From positions 744,001 to 808,000 of the forward strand of contig CAVPOX010000004.1 in assembly GCA_963707075.1 (NCBI GenBank): a DNA stretch of 64,000 nucleotides, written 5' to 3'. Below are positions 17,729 through 26,823 of the stretch, one piece after another (position 1 is the stretch's first letter; each line of letters begins with the position of its first letter). Under the pieces are notes generated by a model. The model did not search any database. It saw only the letters and a program-made list of their open reading frames with translations, and was not told where the DNA came from. This DNA comes from CAXMQZ01 sp963707075 (GTDB taxonomy: Bacteria > Acidobacteriota > Thermoanaerobaculia > Multivoradales > JAHEKO01). A program made the translations under genes and the position numbers.

Positions 17729-17764
17729 TACCCTTGGGGGTAGTGCAACATACGCCCGGGGGTA
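17729..17764. promoter_or_regulatory. Two TACCC-N4-GGGTA palindromes between hydrogenase and hypA operons
   Basis: TACCC-TTGG-GGGTA lies at 17729-17742 and TACGC-CCGG-GGGTA at 17751-17764; centres are 22 bp apart, about two helical turns. A half-site GGGTA occurs at 17785. They sit in the middle of the divergent promoter region. The same palindrome occurs twice before the decaheme operon (29407-29446). The form resembles operators of CsoR/RcnR-type copper or nickel repressors; no such gene is in the window. The rest of 17617-17874 shows no clear promoter box. Confidence 0.65.
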
Positions 17765-17874
17765 GTGACCAAGACTCTCCTTATGGGTAGGTGGGCTCAG
17801 CCGCTCTCTGTGACACAATTCCCGCGCGTCCAGGCCTCGACCCTGAGCTATTGAAAGCTCGACCGAGAACCGTC

Positions 17875-18216
17875 ATGCACGAGTACTCCATAGTGCAGGC
17901 ACTGCTCGATCGTGTCGAAGCCGAGGCACGAGCGCACAGCGCCACCTCCGTTCACCGACTCAAGGTGCAGATCGGTGAGCAGTCGGGCGTGGAGCCGGAT
18001 CTGCTCGCGGCGGCTTTCGAGCTGGCTCGTATGAAGACCATCTGTGAGACCGCGAGCCTGGAGATTGTCGCGGTGGCGGCGCAGTGGGCCTGTCGAGTCT
18101 GCGGGACCGATATTGCACCGGGACAGGTGCTTCGGTGTAGTCTCTGTGACTCACCCGCTCGGCTGGTATCCGGGGATGAAATCGTGCTGGAGCGAATCGA
18201 AATGGAGGCGGCCTGA
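17875..18216 (+). CDS. hypA: Hydrogenase nickel-incorporation protein HypA
   Basis: 113 residues. The N-terminal MHE binds nickel, and two CXXC pairs (CRVC and CSLC) form the structural zinc site. With HypB it delivers nickel to the hydrogenase large subunit. The stop overlaps the next start (TGATG), so hypA-hypB are coupled. It is transcribed divergently from the hydrogenase genes, presumably under shared control. Confidence 0.97.
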   Translation: MHEYSIVQALLDRVEAEARAHSATSVHRLKVQIGEQSGVEPDLLAAAFELARMKTICETASLEIVAVAAQWACRVCGTDIAPGQVLRCSLCDSPARLVSGDEIVLERIEMEAA

Positions 18217-18920
18217 TGTGTGAGACCTGTGGATGTGGAGACCCGGAAGTCGTCCCGATCGAGGTTCAGGAGAGCTTGCTGGCAGCCAACGACAGCCAGG
18301 CCGAGCACAATCGGGAGCACTTCCTCGGTCACGGCGTGCTGGCCATCAACTTGATGGGATCGCCCGGATCCGGCAAGACCGCACTGCTCGAGGCGACTGC
18401 CAGGGCTCTGGGCTCGGAGAGCAAGCTGAGCGCCATGAGTGGTGACCTGGCGACCGACAACGATGCTTCCCGACTTCGGGAAGCGGGGATTCCTTCGCTG
18501 TCTATCACCACGGGGTCGGCGTGCCATCTCGATGCACGGCTGGTGCATCGGGCGCTTCATGATCTAGATTGGCACGACTCCGACCTGATGTTCATCGAAA
18601 ACGTCGGCAACCTGGTCTGTCCTGCAGTCTACGATCTCGGACAGGCCGCCAACGTCGTGGCGCTCTCGATCACCGAAGGCGAGGACAAGCCGCTGAAGTA
18701 CCCGGTGATGTTTCGCACCGCCGATCTGGTCCTGCTCACCAAAATCGACCTACTGCCCCACCTGCCACAGGTGAACGTGGAGGCGATCGAAGACGCGTTG
18801 GCACGGACCATGCCGGAACCTGCGGTCATCCGAGTCTCGGCCATAACGGGCGAAGGCATCGATGAGTGGCTGGGTTGGCTCGAGATGGCCAAGAGTCGAC
18901 GCGCCGCTGCACTGACATGA
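18216..18920 (+). CDS. hypB: Hydrogenase maturation GTPase HypB
   Basis: 234 residues. The N-terminal CETCGCG is the high-affinity nickel motif of HypB. The GTPase domain has P-loop GSPGSGKT, FIENVGNLVCP and LLTKIDLL (NKXD-equivalent). It drives nickel transfer together with HypA. A long His-rich nickel store, found in some HypBs, is absent; the histidines occur instead in the following transporter. The stop overlaps the next gene (ATGA). Confidence 0.97.
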   Translation: MCETCGCGDPEVVPIEVQESLLAANDSQAEHNREHFLGHGVLAINLMGSPGSGKTALLEATARALGSESKLSAMSGDLATDNDASRLREAGIPSLSITTGSACHLDARLVHRALHDLDWHDSDLMFIENVGNLVCPAVYDLGQAANVVALSITEGEDKPLKYPVMFRTADLVLLTKIDLLPHLPQVNVEAIEDALARTMPEPAVIRVSAITGEGIDEWLGWLEMAKSRRAAALT

Positions 18921-19639
18921 CGCCGGAACTTTCCATTCTCGTCGCAACCGCTGCGACCATCGGGGTGATGCACACCCTGATCGGCCCCGATCACTATCTG
19001 CCCTTTCTGGCCATGGCAAGCGCCCGGCGGTGGTCCTTGCGTCGAACCCTGGCGATCACCTCGGCCTGCGGTGTGGGGCATGTCCTGGGCTCTGTGCTAC
19101 TCGGCACCCTGGGAATCCTCCTGGGCTGGGCGATCGGCGGCCTGGAGTGGTTCGAGAGCGTGCGTGGCAGTGTCGCGGCCTGGTTGTTGATCGGGTTCGG
19201 GTTGGCCTACACCGCCTGGGGTCTGAGGCAAGCCGTGCGGAACCGGCCGCACGCCCATTGGCATGCGCACAGCGATGGGACGGTGCACGACCACACCCAT
19301 GTGCATCAGAACGAGCACGCGCATCCTCATGCAGCTCGAGCTGGGCAGCGCACAGCTCGGAGCGTGACTCCCTGGGTGCTGTTCACGATCTTCATCTTCG
19401 GGCCTTGCGAAGCATTGATTCCGATGCTCATGTACCCGGCAGCTGGAGGCAGTTGGTGGGGCGTCGGGCTGGTTGTCCTGGTTTTCGGGGCCGCGACGAT
19501 CGCCACCATGCTGTCTACGGTAGCTCTCGGTTATCTCGGAATCTCGCACCTACCTCTCAGAGGGCTCGAACGCTACGCGCACGTCATCGCCGGTCTCACC
19601 CTCGTCGCCTGCGGTCTCGCCATTCAACTCGGCTTCTGA
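18917..19639 (+). CDS. Putative nickel permease with His-rich loop (NicO/UreH-like)
   Basis: 240 residues with about six membrane helices. Helix 1 contains MHTLIGPDHYLPF, an H-x5-DH arrangement close to the HX4DH signature of nickel/cobalt permeases. Between helices 3 and 4 is a cytoplasmic or periplasmic loop with about ten histidines (HAHWHAHS...HDHTHVHQNEHAH), likely metal binding. It overlaps hypB by ATGA, so nickel supply for hydrogenase is the natural role. It could be annotated as a TauE/SafE- or UreH-type exporter; import versus export cannot be told from sequence. Confidence 0.8.
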   Translation: MTPELSILVATAATIGVMHTLIGPDHYLPFLAMASARRWSLRRTLAITSACGVGHVLGSVLLGTLGILLGWAIGGLEWFESVRGSVAAWLLIGFGLAYTAWGLRQAVRNRPHAHWHAHSDGTVHDHTHVHQNEHAHPHAARAGQRTARSVTPWVLFTIFIFGPCEALIPMLMYPAAGGSWWGVGLVVLVFGAATIATMLSTVALGYLGISHLPLRGLERYAHVIAGLTLVACGLAIQLGF

Positions 19640-19670
19640 GGACCTGACAGTTTCTGGTCGGTGTGGCTAA

Positions 19671-19830
19671 GGGCCGTTGCGGGTGATCCCAGGACGGGTC
19701 TCTTGGCAAGCGCATCTCGGTAATGCTCGAAGTCCGCCCATGGTCCGGCGCGTAGCCAAGCGAGGGAGCGCCCGCCTTCTGGGCACCCAATAGCGCGATC
19801 CGTGCCCTCCGGGATCACCCACAACGGCCC
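19671..19830. repeat. 160-bp element with 20-bp inverted repeats
   Basis: GGGCCGTTGCGGGTGATCCC at 19671-19690 pairs with 19811-19830 at 19 of 20 positions. Nested shorter inverted repeats lie inside (CTTGGC near 19702 with GCCAAG near 19756; GGGCAC with GTGCCC near 19790-19805). No convincing target-site duplication flanks it and no protein is coded. It may be a MITE-like element or a structured RNA or terminator region between the nickel permease and glycosyltransferase genes. Confidence 0.65.
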
Positions 19831-19873
19831 CTCGCGAGATCGACGCAGCTTGTTCCACGGTAGACTCGCGCCG

Positions 19874-21823
19874 GTGACGGACTCTCCAACAGTCGGTTGG
19901 GTGAACTGGCTAGCGTTGGCTCTTTTGGTCCTCTTCGCGGGCCGGGTGATAGACCATTCGACGCGAATCTCGGCGACGTTCGACGAGTCGCATCATCTGG
20001 CTGCAGGGTACATCAATCTCCGGTGGAACGACTTTCGGCTCAACCCCGAGCATCCGCCACTGACGAAGATGGTGGCGGCGATGCCGTTGCTCGCGCTCCA
20101 GCCGTTGCCGGTCGACCTGGATATCTTCGATCCCTCACCTTACCCGGGTGAGGGATCTCGATCCTGGCAGCGGATCAAGCAGTTGTATCGAGACTCCGTC
20201 GTGGACTATCGCAGGGAGTGGTACCTGGGGCACGAGTTGGTGTGGGGAGTACGGGATTCCACCATGGAGCGTTTCGGGGTCGAAGCGACGATGGAGATCG
20301 ACCCGATCCATCGCCTGGAGCGGTCGGACTATCTCAATAACTCGGACCGTCTGATCTTCTGGGGACGCATGCCGTTACTGATCTTCGGCCTGTTGCTGTC
20401 CGTTCTGGTCTTCCTCTGGGCATGGGATCTCTGGGGGCCAATAGCGGGTTTATTCTCCCTGGCTTTGGTCACCTTCGACCCGAACGTCATTGCCCATTCC
20501 ACCTTGATTACCAGCGATGTCGCGGCGGCGACTCTGATCGTCGGCAGCATTTATGGGCTGTGGCGCTTTCGCCGGGCTGGCGGGTGGCCGAGCGCTGTGT
20601 TGACGCTGCTCTGTTTCTCTTTGGCGTTTGCGGCGAAGTTCTCAGCGATCTTGCTCATTCCGATCTTGGTGGTTTTGGCCCTGGTGTCGGGCTCCTGGCT
20701 GTGGCGCGCAGGTCGCGTCCCAAGGGCTCGCCAGGTGCTTCTGTTGGTGCTGCTCTGCGGCGTCGGATGCCTGGCCGCTCTATGGGCTGTTTACGGGTTC
20801 CGGTACTCGGCACTGGCGAATAGGGAGGGTGGTGCCATGCCAGTCGACCCGGTCTTGCGGGAGGTCGTTTATCAGGAAGCGAAATGGAATCCCGAAGTTG
20901 CCGGTCGCGAGTACCTTGGACTCTTCGATCGCACTGTCTCGTTCGCCAACCGGCATCAGTTGCTTCCCGAATCCTATCTTCAGGGGCTTGCCATCTATCA
21001 GCTGCTGGGGCGGGTGCGACCATCGTTCTTGCGAGGGGAGTATTCGTTGCGCGGATTCCGTTCCTATTTCTTCTGGACCTTTCTGCTCAAGACACCGTTG
21101 GTGACCTTGGCAGCCATGCTTGGTGGTCTGGTCCTGGTGGTTCCTCGCAGTCGCTGGGAGGACATGCTCTATCTGCTCTTCCCAGCGGGCCTCTACTTTG
21201 CCTTCGCGGCAGCCTCGTACATGCACATCGGCAACAGGCACATCCTGCCGGTCTACCCGTTCCTGTTTGTCCTGGCGGGAGGCCTGATGCCCCTGCTGCC
21301 AAAGGTTTGGAAGAGGCATCAATCGGCCGCGATCATCGTGGCCATAGGGCTGGTGGCTCTGAGCTCGACGGTGGTTTTCTGGCCGCTGTGGAAGCCAACC
21401 CTGATCGGTCAGCGACCACTCGAGTTCTTCAACGAGGTCGCCGGCGGCCCAGAGAATGGGTACAAGAGCCTGGTGGATTCCAATCTCGATTGGGGACAGG
21501 GGTTGAAGGAGCTGGCAGGCTGGCTCGACGAGAACGGCATCGAAGAACCGATCAACCTGTGCTACTTCGGTACCGCGGATCCGCGCTTCTACCAGGTCCG
21601 GCACGTGCGCGTGCCTTGCGATTACCTCTTCGCCCCACCCTTTGGCCCTGAAGGCCCTTACCGGCCGACGATCGTTCCCGGCTACCTCGCGATCAGTGCC
21701 ACTCACCTCCAGGGGGAACGGGATACCGAACAGATGCGCCAGATGCGCTGGGCCGCCCTCGAACGCGCTGAGCTTATCGACCGCGTCGGCAACTCGATCT
21801 TCATCTACCGGCTGGGCGACTGA
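19874..21823 (+). CDS. Membrane glycosyltransferase, PMT/ArnT (GT39) family
   Basis: 649 residues from GTG 19874; a start inside the preceding inverted repeat is also possible but less likely. The first loop after helix 1 has the family's acidic motif (TFDESHHLAAGYI), and about eleven further hydrophobic helices follow. Family members move a sugar from a polyprenyl phosphate to protein or lipid on the periplasmic side. A second soluble-looking C-terminal portion includes NLDWGQGLKELAGWL. It is inserted between hyp genes without functional link and points toward hypE. Confidence 0.85.
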   Translation: MTDSPTVGWVNWLALALLVLFAGRVIDHSTRISATFDESHHLAAGYINLRWNDFRLNPEHPPLTKMVAAMPLLALQPLPVDLDIFDPSPYPGEGSRSWQRIKQLYRDSVVDYRREWYLGHELVWGVRDSTMERFGVEATMEIDPIHRLERSDYLNNSDRLIFWGRMPLLIFGLLLSVLVFLWAWDLWGPIAGLFSLALVTFDPNVIAHSTLITSDVAAATLIVGSIYGLWRFRRAGGWPSAVLTLLCFSLAFAAKFSAILLIPILVVLALVSGSWLWRAGRVPRARQVLLLVLLCGVGCLAALWAVYGFRYSALANREGGAMPVDPVLREVVYQEAKWNPEVAGREYLGLFDRTVSFANRHQLLPESYLQGLAIYQLLGRVRPSFLRGEYSLRGFRSYFFWTFLLKTPLVTLAAMLGGLVLVVPRSRWEDMLYLLFPAGLYFAFAAASYMHIGNRHILPVYPFLFVLAGGLMPLLPKVWKRHQSAAIIVAIGLVALSSTVVFWPLWKPTLIGQRPLEFFNEVAGGPENGYKSLVDSNLDWGQGLKELAGWLDENGIEEPINLCYFGTADPRFYQVRHVRVPCDYLFAPPFGPEGPYRPTIVPGYLAISATHLQGERDTEQMRQMRWAALERAELIDRVGNSIFIYRLGD

Positions 21824-21845
21824 CGGCCGCTCGATCGATGCAGTC

Positions 21846-21882
21846 GAGCCCCTGCCCTACAGCTCCGGGAGGGGCAGGGCTC
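21846..21882. terminator. Imperfect hairpin between convergent genes
   Basis: GAGCCCCTGCCC pairs with GGGCAGGGCTC (one bulge) between the 3' ends of the glycosyltransferase and hypE. There is no T run, so its role as a bidirectional terminator is only suggested. Confidence 0.4.
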
Positions 21883-21909
21883 TCCTGGGTCAGGAGCGGC
21901 CGGCAAGCA

Positions 21910-23004
21910 CTAACAGATCCGAGGCAGCTGCTCGCCGCTGAGCATGTCGACGACGCGCATGCCGCCAATCCGGCTGCGCAGGTAGACGCGGCCAGGGTGT
22001 TCTGCGACCACCTCCCCGATGATGGCAGCGTCTCTGCCGAGCGGGTGGGCGCGCATGGCCTTCAGTGCAGCCTCAGCCCTCTCGGGACCGACGATGGCGA
22101 TGCACTTGCCTTCGTTGGCCACGTACAGGGGGTCGAATCCGAGAATCTCGCAGGCGCCACGGACTTCTTCGGAGAGTGGAATCTTCTGCTCGTCGAGCTG
22201 GAAGCCGACCTTCGACTGACCGGCTATCTCATTGAGTGCGCTGGCCACGCCGCCCCGGGTCGGATCGCGGAGAACCCGAACCCCGTCGCCGCCTGCTTCC
22301 AATACCGCGGCCGTCAGAGAACAAAGCGACGCCGAGTCGCTCTTCAGCTGAGTCTCGAACTCCAGACCTTCGCGGATCGACATGATTGCGATCCCGTGCA
22401 CGGCGATCTCGCCGCTGACGAGCACCTGGTCGCCGGCCCGGGCTGCAGAAGGAGAGATGGCGACGCCCGCCGGGATCAAACCCAGACCGGTAGTGTTGAT
22501 GTAGATACCGTCGCCTTTTCCCTTGTCCACGACCTTGGTATCGCCGGTCACCACTTTGACGCCGACCTCGTCGGCCGCCCGCCGGATTGACTGCGTAATG
22601 CGCCAGAGATCTTCCATGGGCAGACCCTCTTCGAGGATGAGGCCGACAGAAATGGCGATCGGCTTGGCGCCGCACATCGCGATGTCGTTGACCGTGCCGT
22701 GCACCGCGAGCGAACCGATGTCGCCGCCGGGGAAGAAGTAGGGGCTGATCACGAAAGAGTCGGTGGAGAAGGCGAGCCGAGCATTGCCGACACCGAGGAT
22801 CGCCCCGTCGTGCATCACATCGAGCAGGGGACTGTCGAAGGTCTCGGCGAACATGCCTTCGATGAGCATCTGTGAGAGCCTGCCGCCACCCCCGTGGGCG
22901 AGTTGCACGGTCGGGTAGTCACTGATCGGAATGGGGCAGACCAGCCCGGCCGGCACCACCACCGGAGACTCGGCTCTGGTGTCGCGGTTCGAGTCGTCGC
23001 TCAT
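21910..23004 (-). CDS. hypE: Hydrogenase maturation protein HypE
   Basis: 364 residues of the AIR-synthase/selenophosphate-synthetase fold. It dehydrates the thiocarboxamide formed with HypF to thiocyanate, the source of the active-site cyanides. The C-terminus ends in PRIC, the hallmark with the modified cysteine. LAHGGGGRLSQMLI near the N-terminus and GDTKVVDKGKGDG form the nucleotide site. The ATG at 23004 overlaps the hypD stop (ATGA); a longer reading frame upstream lies inside hypD and is rejected. Confidence 0.98.
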   Translation of the reverse strand: MSDDSNRDTRAESPVVVPAGLVCPIPISDYPTVQLAHGGGGRLSQMLIEGMFAETFDSPLLDVMHDGAILGVGNARLAFSTDSFVISPYFFPGGDIGSLAVHGTVNDIAMCGAKPIAISVGLILEEGLPMEDLWRITQSIRRAADEVGVKVVTGDTKVVDKGKGDGIYINTTGLGLIPAGVAISPSAARAGDQVLVSGEIAVHGIAIMSIREGLEFETQLKSDSASLCSLTAAVLEAGGDGVRVLRDPTRGGVASALNEIAGQSKVGFQLDEQKIPLSEEVRGACEILGFDPLYVANEGKCIAIVGPERAEAALKAMRAHPLGRDAAIIGEVVAEHPGRVYLRSRIGGMRVVDMLSGEQLPRIC

Positions 23005-24089
23005 TCGCCTCGTCCGTACTGAAAGTACGCCGCGCAAGCGCCTTCGGCGGAGACCATCGGGGCACCGAGTGGGTGTTCGGGCGTGCATTTGCTGCCAAAG
23101 GCCGCGCACTCGTGAGGCTTCTTGATGCCCACCAGAATGTCACCGGCGATGCATTCAGGCGCCTCCTGGGCCTCGATGTCACCGACGTCGAAGCGCTCCT
23201 CGGCATCGAATCTGGCGAACTCCTTCTTCAGCCGGTAGCCGCTCATCGGGATTTCGCCGATGCCCCGCCACTTGCGATCGCAGATATCGAAGACCTGACC
23301 GAGTAAGTCTTGCGCGGGCCGATTGCCCTCGCGGACTACCAGTCTGGAGTACTGGTTCTCGACTCCGGATCGTCCCTCCTCGAGAGCCTCGAGGGTCATG
23401 TAGATGCCGTGCAGCAGATCGAGCGGTTCAAAACCAGTGACAACGATCGGCACCTTGTATTTCTCGGCAATCGGTTCGTACTCCCAGTACCCCATGATGG
23501 CGCAAACGTGGCCGGCAGCGAGGAATCCCTGGACGAGGTTGTCGGGGCTGCTGAGCAGGGCCTCCATTGCCGGAGGCACCAGAACGTGTGACGTGAGAAT
23601 GGAGAAGTTGTCGATCCCGAGCCGCGCCGCCTGGTGGACGGCCATCGCGTTGGGCGGCGCGGTGGTCTCGAAACCGACCGCGAAGAATACCACCTCCCGA
23701 TCAGGGTTCTGTTGGGCCAGCTTCACCGAGTCGAGCGGCGAGTAGACCATGCGCACATCGGCGCCTGCCGATTTGGCACTCAACAGATCGGCCTGCGAAC
23801 CCGGCACTCGCAGCATGTCGCCAAACGAGGTGAAGATGACCTCGGGCCGCCGGGCAATGGCGATGGCGCGGTCGATCAGCTCCAGTGGGGTCACACAGAC
23901 CGGGCAGCCGGGACCATGCACCAGATTCACGCCCTCGGGGAGCATGCGATCGATTCCCGATTTGATCAGCGTATGGGTCTGGCCGCCGCAAACCTCCATC
24001 AGATTCCAGGGTTTGGTGACGACCTTGTGGATCGCCTCCACGAACTTCTGGGCGTCGGCCTCGCTCCGGTATTCGTCGAGATACTTCAT
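23001..24089 (-). CDS. hypD: Hydrogenase maturation iron-sulfur protein HypD
   Basis: 362 residues. HypD with HypC assembles the Fe(CN)2CO unit. Visible hallmarks: MEVCGGQTHTL, HGPGCPVCVTP, FFAVGFETTAPPNA and the C-terminal [4Fe-4S] cysteines in ECIAGDIL, ECAAFGSKCTPEHPLG and EGACAAYF. The ATG at 24089 is one base after the hypC stop; the longer frame extends through hypC and is not real. Confidence 0.98.
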   Translation of the reverse strand: MKYLDEYRSEADAQKFVEAIHKVVTKPWNLMEVCGGQTHTLIKSGIDRMLPEGVNLVHGPGCPVCVTPLELIDRAIAIARRPEVIFTSFGDMLRVPGSQADLLSAKSAGADVRMVYSPLDSVKLAQQNPDREVVFFAVGFETTAPPNAMAVHQAARLGIDNFSILTSHVLVPPAMEALLSSPDNLVQGFLAAGHVCAIMGYWEYEPIAEKYKVPIVVTGFEPLDLLHGIYMTLEALEEGRSGVENQYSRLVVREGNRPAQDLLGQVFDICDRKWRGIGEIPMSGYRLKKEFARFDAEERFDVGDIEAQEAPECIAGDILVGIKKPHECAAFGSKCTPEHPLGAPMVSAEGACAAYFQYGRGE

Positions 24090-24090
24090 C

Positions 24091-24378
24091 TCAGGTGGCA
24101 GTGGTCTCAGTCGCTGGGGTGTCACCGGGCTGTGGAACGTCCAACTCTTCCAGCTCTCCCATTTCCTCGAGGTAGGCGAACACCTTGTGCGCTTCTTCCT
24201 CGTCGATCTGACTGATCGCGAAGCCGACATGCACGACGACGTAGTTGCCGACTTCGGCCTCCGGGGTGTAGGCCAGGCAGACGTCCTTGACGATGCCGCC
24301 AAAGCTCACCCGACCCATGGTCATGCCGGTAGGGTCCTCTCTGACTTCGATGATCTTTCCTGGTACTCCAAGACACAT
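24091..24378 (-). CDS. hypC: Hydrogenase assembly chaperone HypC
   Basis: 95 residues beginning MCLGVPGKI, whose Cys2 carries the Fe(CN)2CO unit between HypD and the large subunit. The family motif GDYVLVHVGFA appears as GNYVVVHVGFA. The C-terminal ~15 residues are an acidic, Pro/Thr-rich extension. Tightly packed between hypF (3 bp) and hypD. Confidence 0.97.
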   Translation of the reverse strand: MCLGVPGKIIEVREDPTGMTMGRVSFGGIVKDVCLAYTPEAEVGNYVVVHVGFAISQIDEEEAHKVFAYLEEMGELEELDVPQPGDTPATETTAT

Positions 24379-24381
24379 GTT

Positions 24382-26733
24382 CTATCGCCCCTTTCTACTC
24401 GGGCCGGACCGGTCGTGCTGCCTGGCAGCGGCGACTGCGACCTGGCCCAGGCTGATCCCGCCATCGTTGGCGGGCACCTGGTGGTGCATCAAGACGTCGA
24501 GGCCTGATTCTCGCAGGCGGCGGGCCGCCCGCTCGGTGAGCATGCGATTCTGAAAACACCCTCCGGTCAGTGCCACCCGGGCCTCGCCAACCTCGCGTGC
24601 GATGGCGACGATCGCCTCCACCAGGGCGTTGTGAAACCGCGACGCAATGATACCCGGATCGACCGCCCGCCGTGAATCCTCGATGACGGCTTCGATCAGC
24701 GGCCCCCAGTCGAGCTCCAAAACCCCGGTATCGATTCCGGAAGGCCGAAGCCCGGTTGGGTAGGCCCCGCTCTCGTCCGGATCGGCGATGAACTCCAGGG
24801 CCATCGCCGCTTGCCCCTCGAAGGAGACCCGTTGCTGGACATCGATCAAGGCCGCCACGCCGTCGAACAGACGGCCGGCACTGCTGGTGAGCGGCGATTG
24901 AAACTCCCTGTCGAGCATGCTGGCCAGAAGACGTCGTTCATTGGCATTCATGGCGCGAATCGGCGCCAGGTCTGCCTGGTCGAAAGCCGCATCACCCCAC
25001 AATTCCCAGAGCAACGCCAGGGCGACACGCCGGGGCTCCTTGACCGCGGCATCTCCGCCTGGCAGGCGCAAGCGACGCAGATGGGCGACGCGTCGGAACT
25101 CCCGAGCGTCGCCGAGCAGGAACTCGCCGCCCCAGACCGTTCCATCGGTGCCGTAGCCGGTTCCGTCCCAGGTTACGCCCAGAGCTGTCCCTGCAACCTG
25201 GTTCTCCGCCAGACAGGCTGCCAGGTGTGCGTGATGATGCTGCACACCGACCGTGGCCTTGCCACGGAGGAGCCGGAGCGACGCCGTTCCACCCCGGGCT
25301 GCCGTTTCGAGCGCCCATCGCGTTGCCGCGTAGTCGGGATGGAGGTCGTGTGCGATCAACTCGGGCTCGCTGTCGTAGATATCCAGGAAGTCGCGAATCA
25401 CCGCCTCGAAGGCCGCGAACGCCTGCGGCGTCTCCATGTCCCCGATGTGCTGGCTGAGAAACACGCGTTCGCCCACGCTCAGGGCCACGACATTCTTCAA
25501 GTGGCCACCAACTGCCAGGATGGCGGGAGCGGGCCGGTCGAGAATTATCGGCATTGGGGCCAACCCGCGCGCTCGCCGGATCGGTTGCGCCTTGCCTTCC
25601 ATGAGATGCAGGACGCTATCGTCGACATGGCGTTGGATCGGCCGGTCATGAACAAGAAAGCAATCCGCGACCTTGTGGAGTCTGGAGAGAGCCTCCTCGT
25701 TGTCGATACAGATCGGCTCGTCGCTCAGATTGCCGCTGGTCGCGACAATCGGAAAGTCGAGACTTCGCAAGAGCAGGTGATGGATCGGAGTGTAGGGGAG
25801 CATCACTCCCAGCCGAGGGTTTCCCGGGGCGATGCTCGGTGCGAGCCCGGCCTTCTGGGTGATCGGCAGCAGCACGATCGGCGCTTCGGGTGAGGTGAGC
25901 AACGACTCGGCCGGTGGGGTGACCTCACAGAGCAGGTGCGCCATGGCGATATCTCGGACCATGACAGCCAGGGGCTTCTCGTATCTTCCTTTGCGTTCTC
26001 TCAAGCTATTGACGGCTCCCTCATGGCGAGCATCGACCATGAGGTGAAAACCGCCCAGCCCCTTGACCGCCAGAACTTTTCCGTCCTTCAGCGTTGCGGC
26101 CGCCAGCCCCAGGCAAGCGCCACTGCGCTCGACGACCTGGCCGGTTCGATCCCAGAGCTCGAGCCGAGGTCCACAGACCGGGCAGGCGTTGGGTTGGGCA
26201 TGAAAGCGGCGATCGCGAGGCTCCGTATATTCCCTGCTGCAGTCCGGGCACATCTCGAAGCGCTCCATCGTGGTGTTGGGGCGATCGTAGGGCAGCGAGC
26301 GGATGATGGAGAAGCGGGGGCCGCAGTTGGTGCAGTTGGTGAAGGGGTAGCGGTAGCGTCGGTCTTCGCGGTCGAACACTTCGCCGAGGCAGTCGTCGCA
26401 GGTCGCCACATCCGGCAGCATGACGACCGACTTGGTGCCCTGCTCGTCGCTGTGTCGAATGGAGAAGTCGGTGAAGCCCTCGGCTTCGAGCCAAGTGGTC
26501 ACCACGCTGTGCAGAACGGCCCGGGGCGGTGCCTCACCCTGGAGGCGGTCGAGGAAGGTCTCGAGTTTGGCGGAGTTGCCTTCCACTTCGATCTGCACCC
26601 CGCGGCTGTCGTTGATCACCCACCCGGCCAGGGCCAGCTCGGATGCCAGTCGATAGGTGAAGGGCCTAAAGCCGACGCCTTGCACGGCGCCACGGATTTC
26701 GAGGCGGAGTCTTCTGGTGTCGGCGTCGGTCAT
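24382..26733 (-). CDS. hypF: Carbamoyltransferase HypF
   Basis: 783 residues from the ATG at 26733; longer frames upstream run through the divergent Rieske gene and are not used. Domains in order: acylphosphatase-like (about 1-90, GAVQGVGFRPFTYRL), two zinc-finger repeats (CDDCLGEV...CTNCG and CPDCSREY...CPVCGP), a YrdC-like domain (about 200-370) and a Kae1-like domain (HHHAHLAACL near 470; TGGCFQNRML near the end). It makes the carbamoyl group for HypE. First gene of hypF-C-D-E. Confidence 0.98.
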   Translation of the reverse strand: MTDADTRRLRLEIRGAVQGVGFRPFTYRLASELALAGWVINDSRGVQIEVEGNSAKLETFLDRLQGEAPPRAVLHSVVTTWLEAEGFTDFSIRHSDEQGTKSVVMLPDVATCDDCLGEVFDREDRRYRYPFTNCTNCGPRFSIIRSLPYDRPNTTMERFEMCPDCSREYTEPRDRRFHAQPNACPVCGPRLELWDRTGQVVERSGACLGLAAATLKDGKVLAVKGLGGFHLMVDARHEGAVNSLRERKGRYEKPLAVMVRDIAMAHLLCEVTPPAESLLTSPEAPIVLLPITQKAGLAPSIAPGNPRLGVMLPYTPIHHLLLRSLDFPIVATSGNLSDEPICIDNEEALSRLHKVADCFLVHDRPIQRHVDDSVLHLMEGKAQPIRRARGLAPMPIILDRPAPAILAVGGHLKNVVALSVGERVFLSQHIGDMETPQAFAAFEAVIRDFLDIYDSEPELIAHDLHPDYAATRWALETAARGGTASLRLLRGKATVGVQHHHAHLAACLAENQVAGTALGVTWDGTGYGTDGTVWGGEFLLGDAREFRRVAHLRRLRLPGGDAAVKEPRRVALALLWELWGDAAFDQADLAPIRAMNANERRLLASMLDREFQSPLTSSAGRLFDGVAALIDVQQRVSFEGQAAMALEFIADPDESGAYPTGLRPSGIDTGVLELDWGPLIEAVIEDSRRAVDPGIIASRFHNALVEAIVAIAREVGEARVALTGGCFQNRMLTERAARRLRESGLDVLMHHQVPANDGGISLGQVAVAAARQHDRSGPSRKGR

Positions 26734-26823
26734 GGGCAGGTCGCCTATTCTATGGTCGATCCTCGATCCACCCGTGAAGAGTTGTGGGGCGTATACTCGG
26801 GGCGGTATCTGGGAGGGACGTTC

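Noticed and set aside
17741..17756. Possible sigma-54 element for the hydrogenase operon (TTGCA box)
   Set aside because: The -24 GG is one base out of register and the TGGCAC box is poorly matched.
18799..18814. Good sigma-54 match (TGGCACG-GACC-ATGCC) on the plus strand
   Set aside because: It lies inside hypB coding sequence about 100 bases before an overlapping gene; likely chance, though an internal promoter is not excluded.
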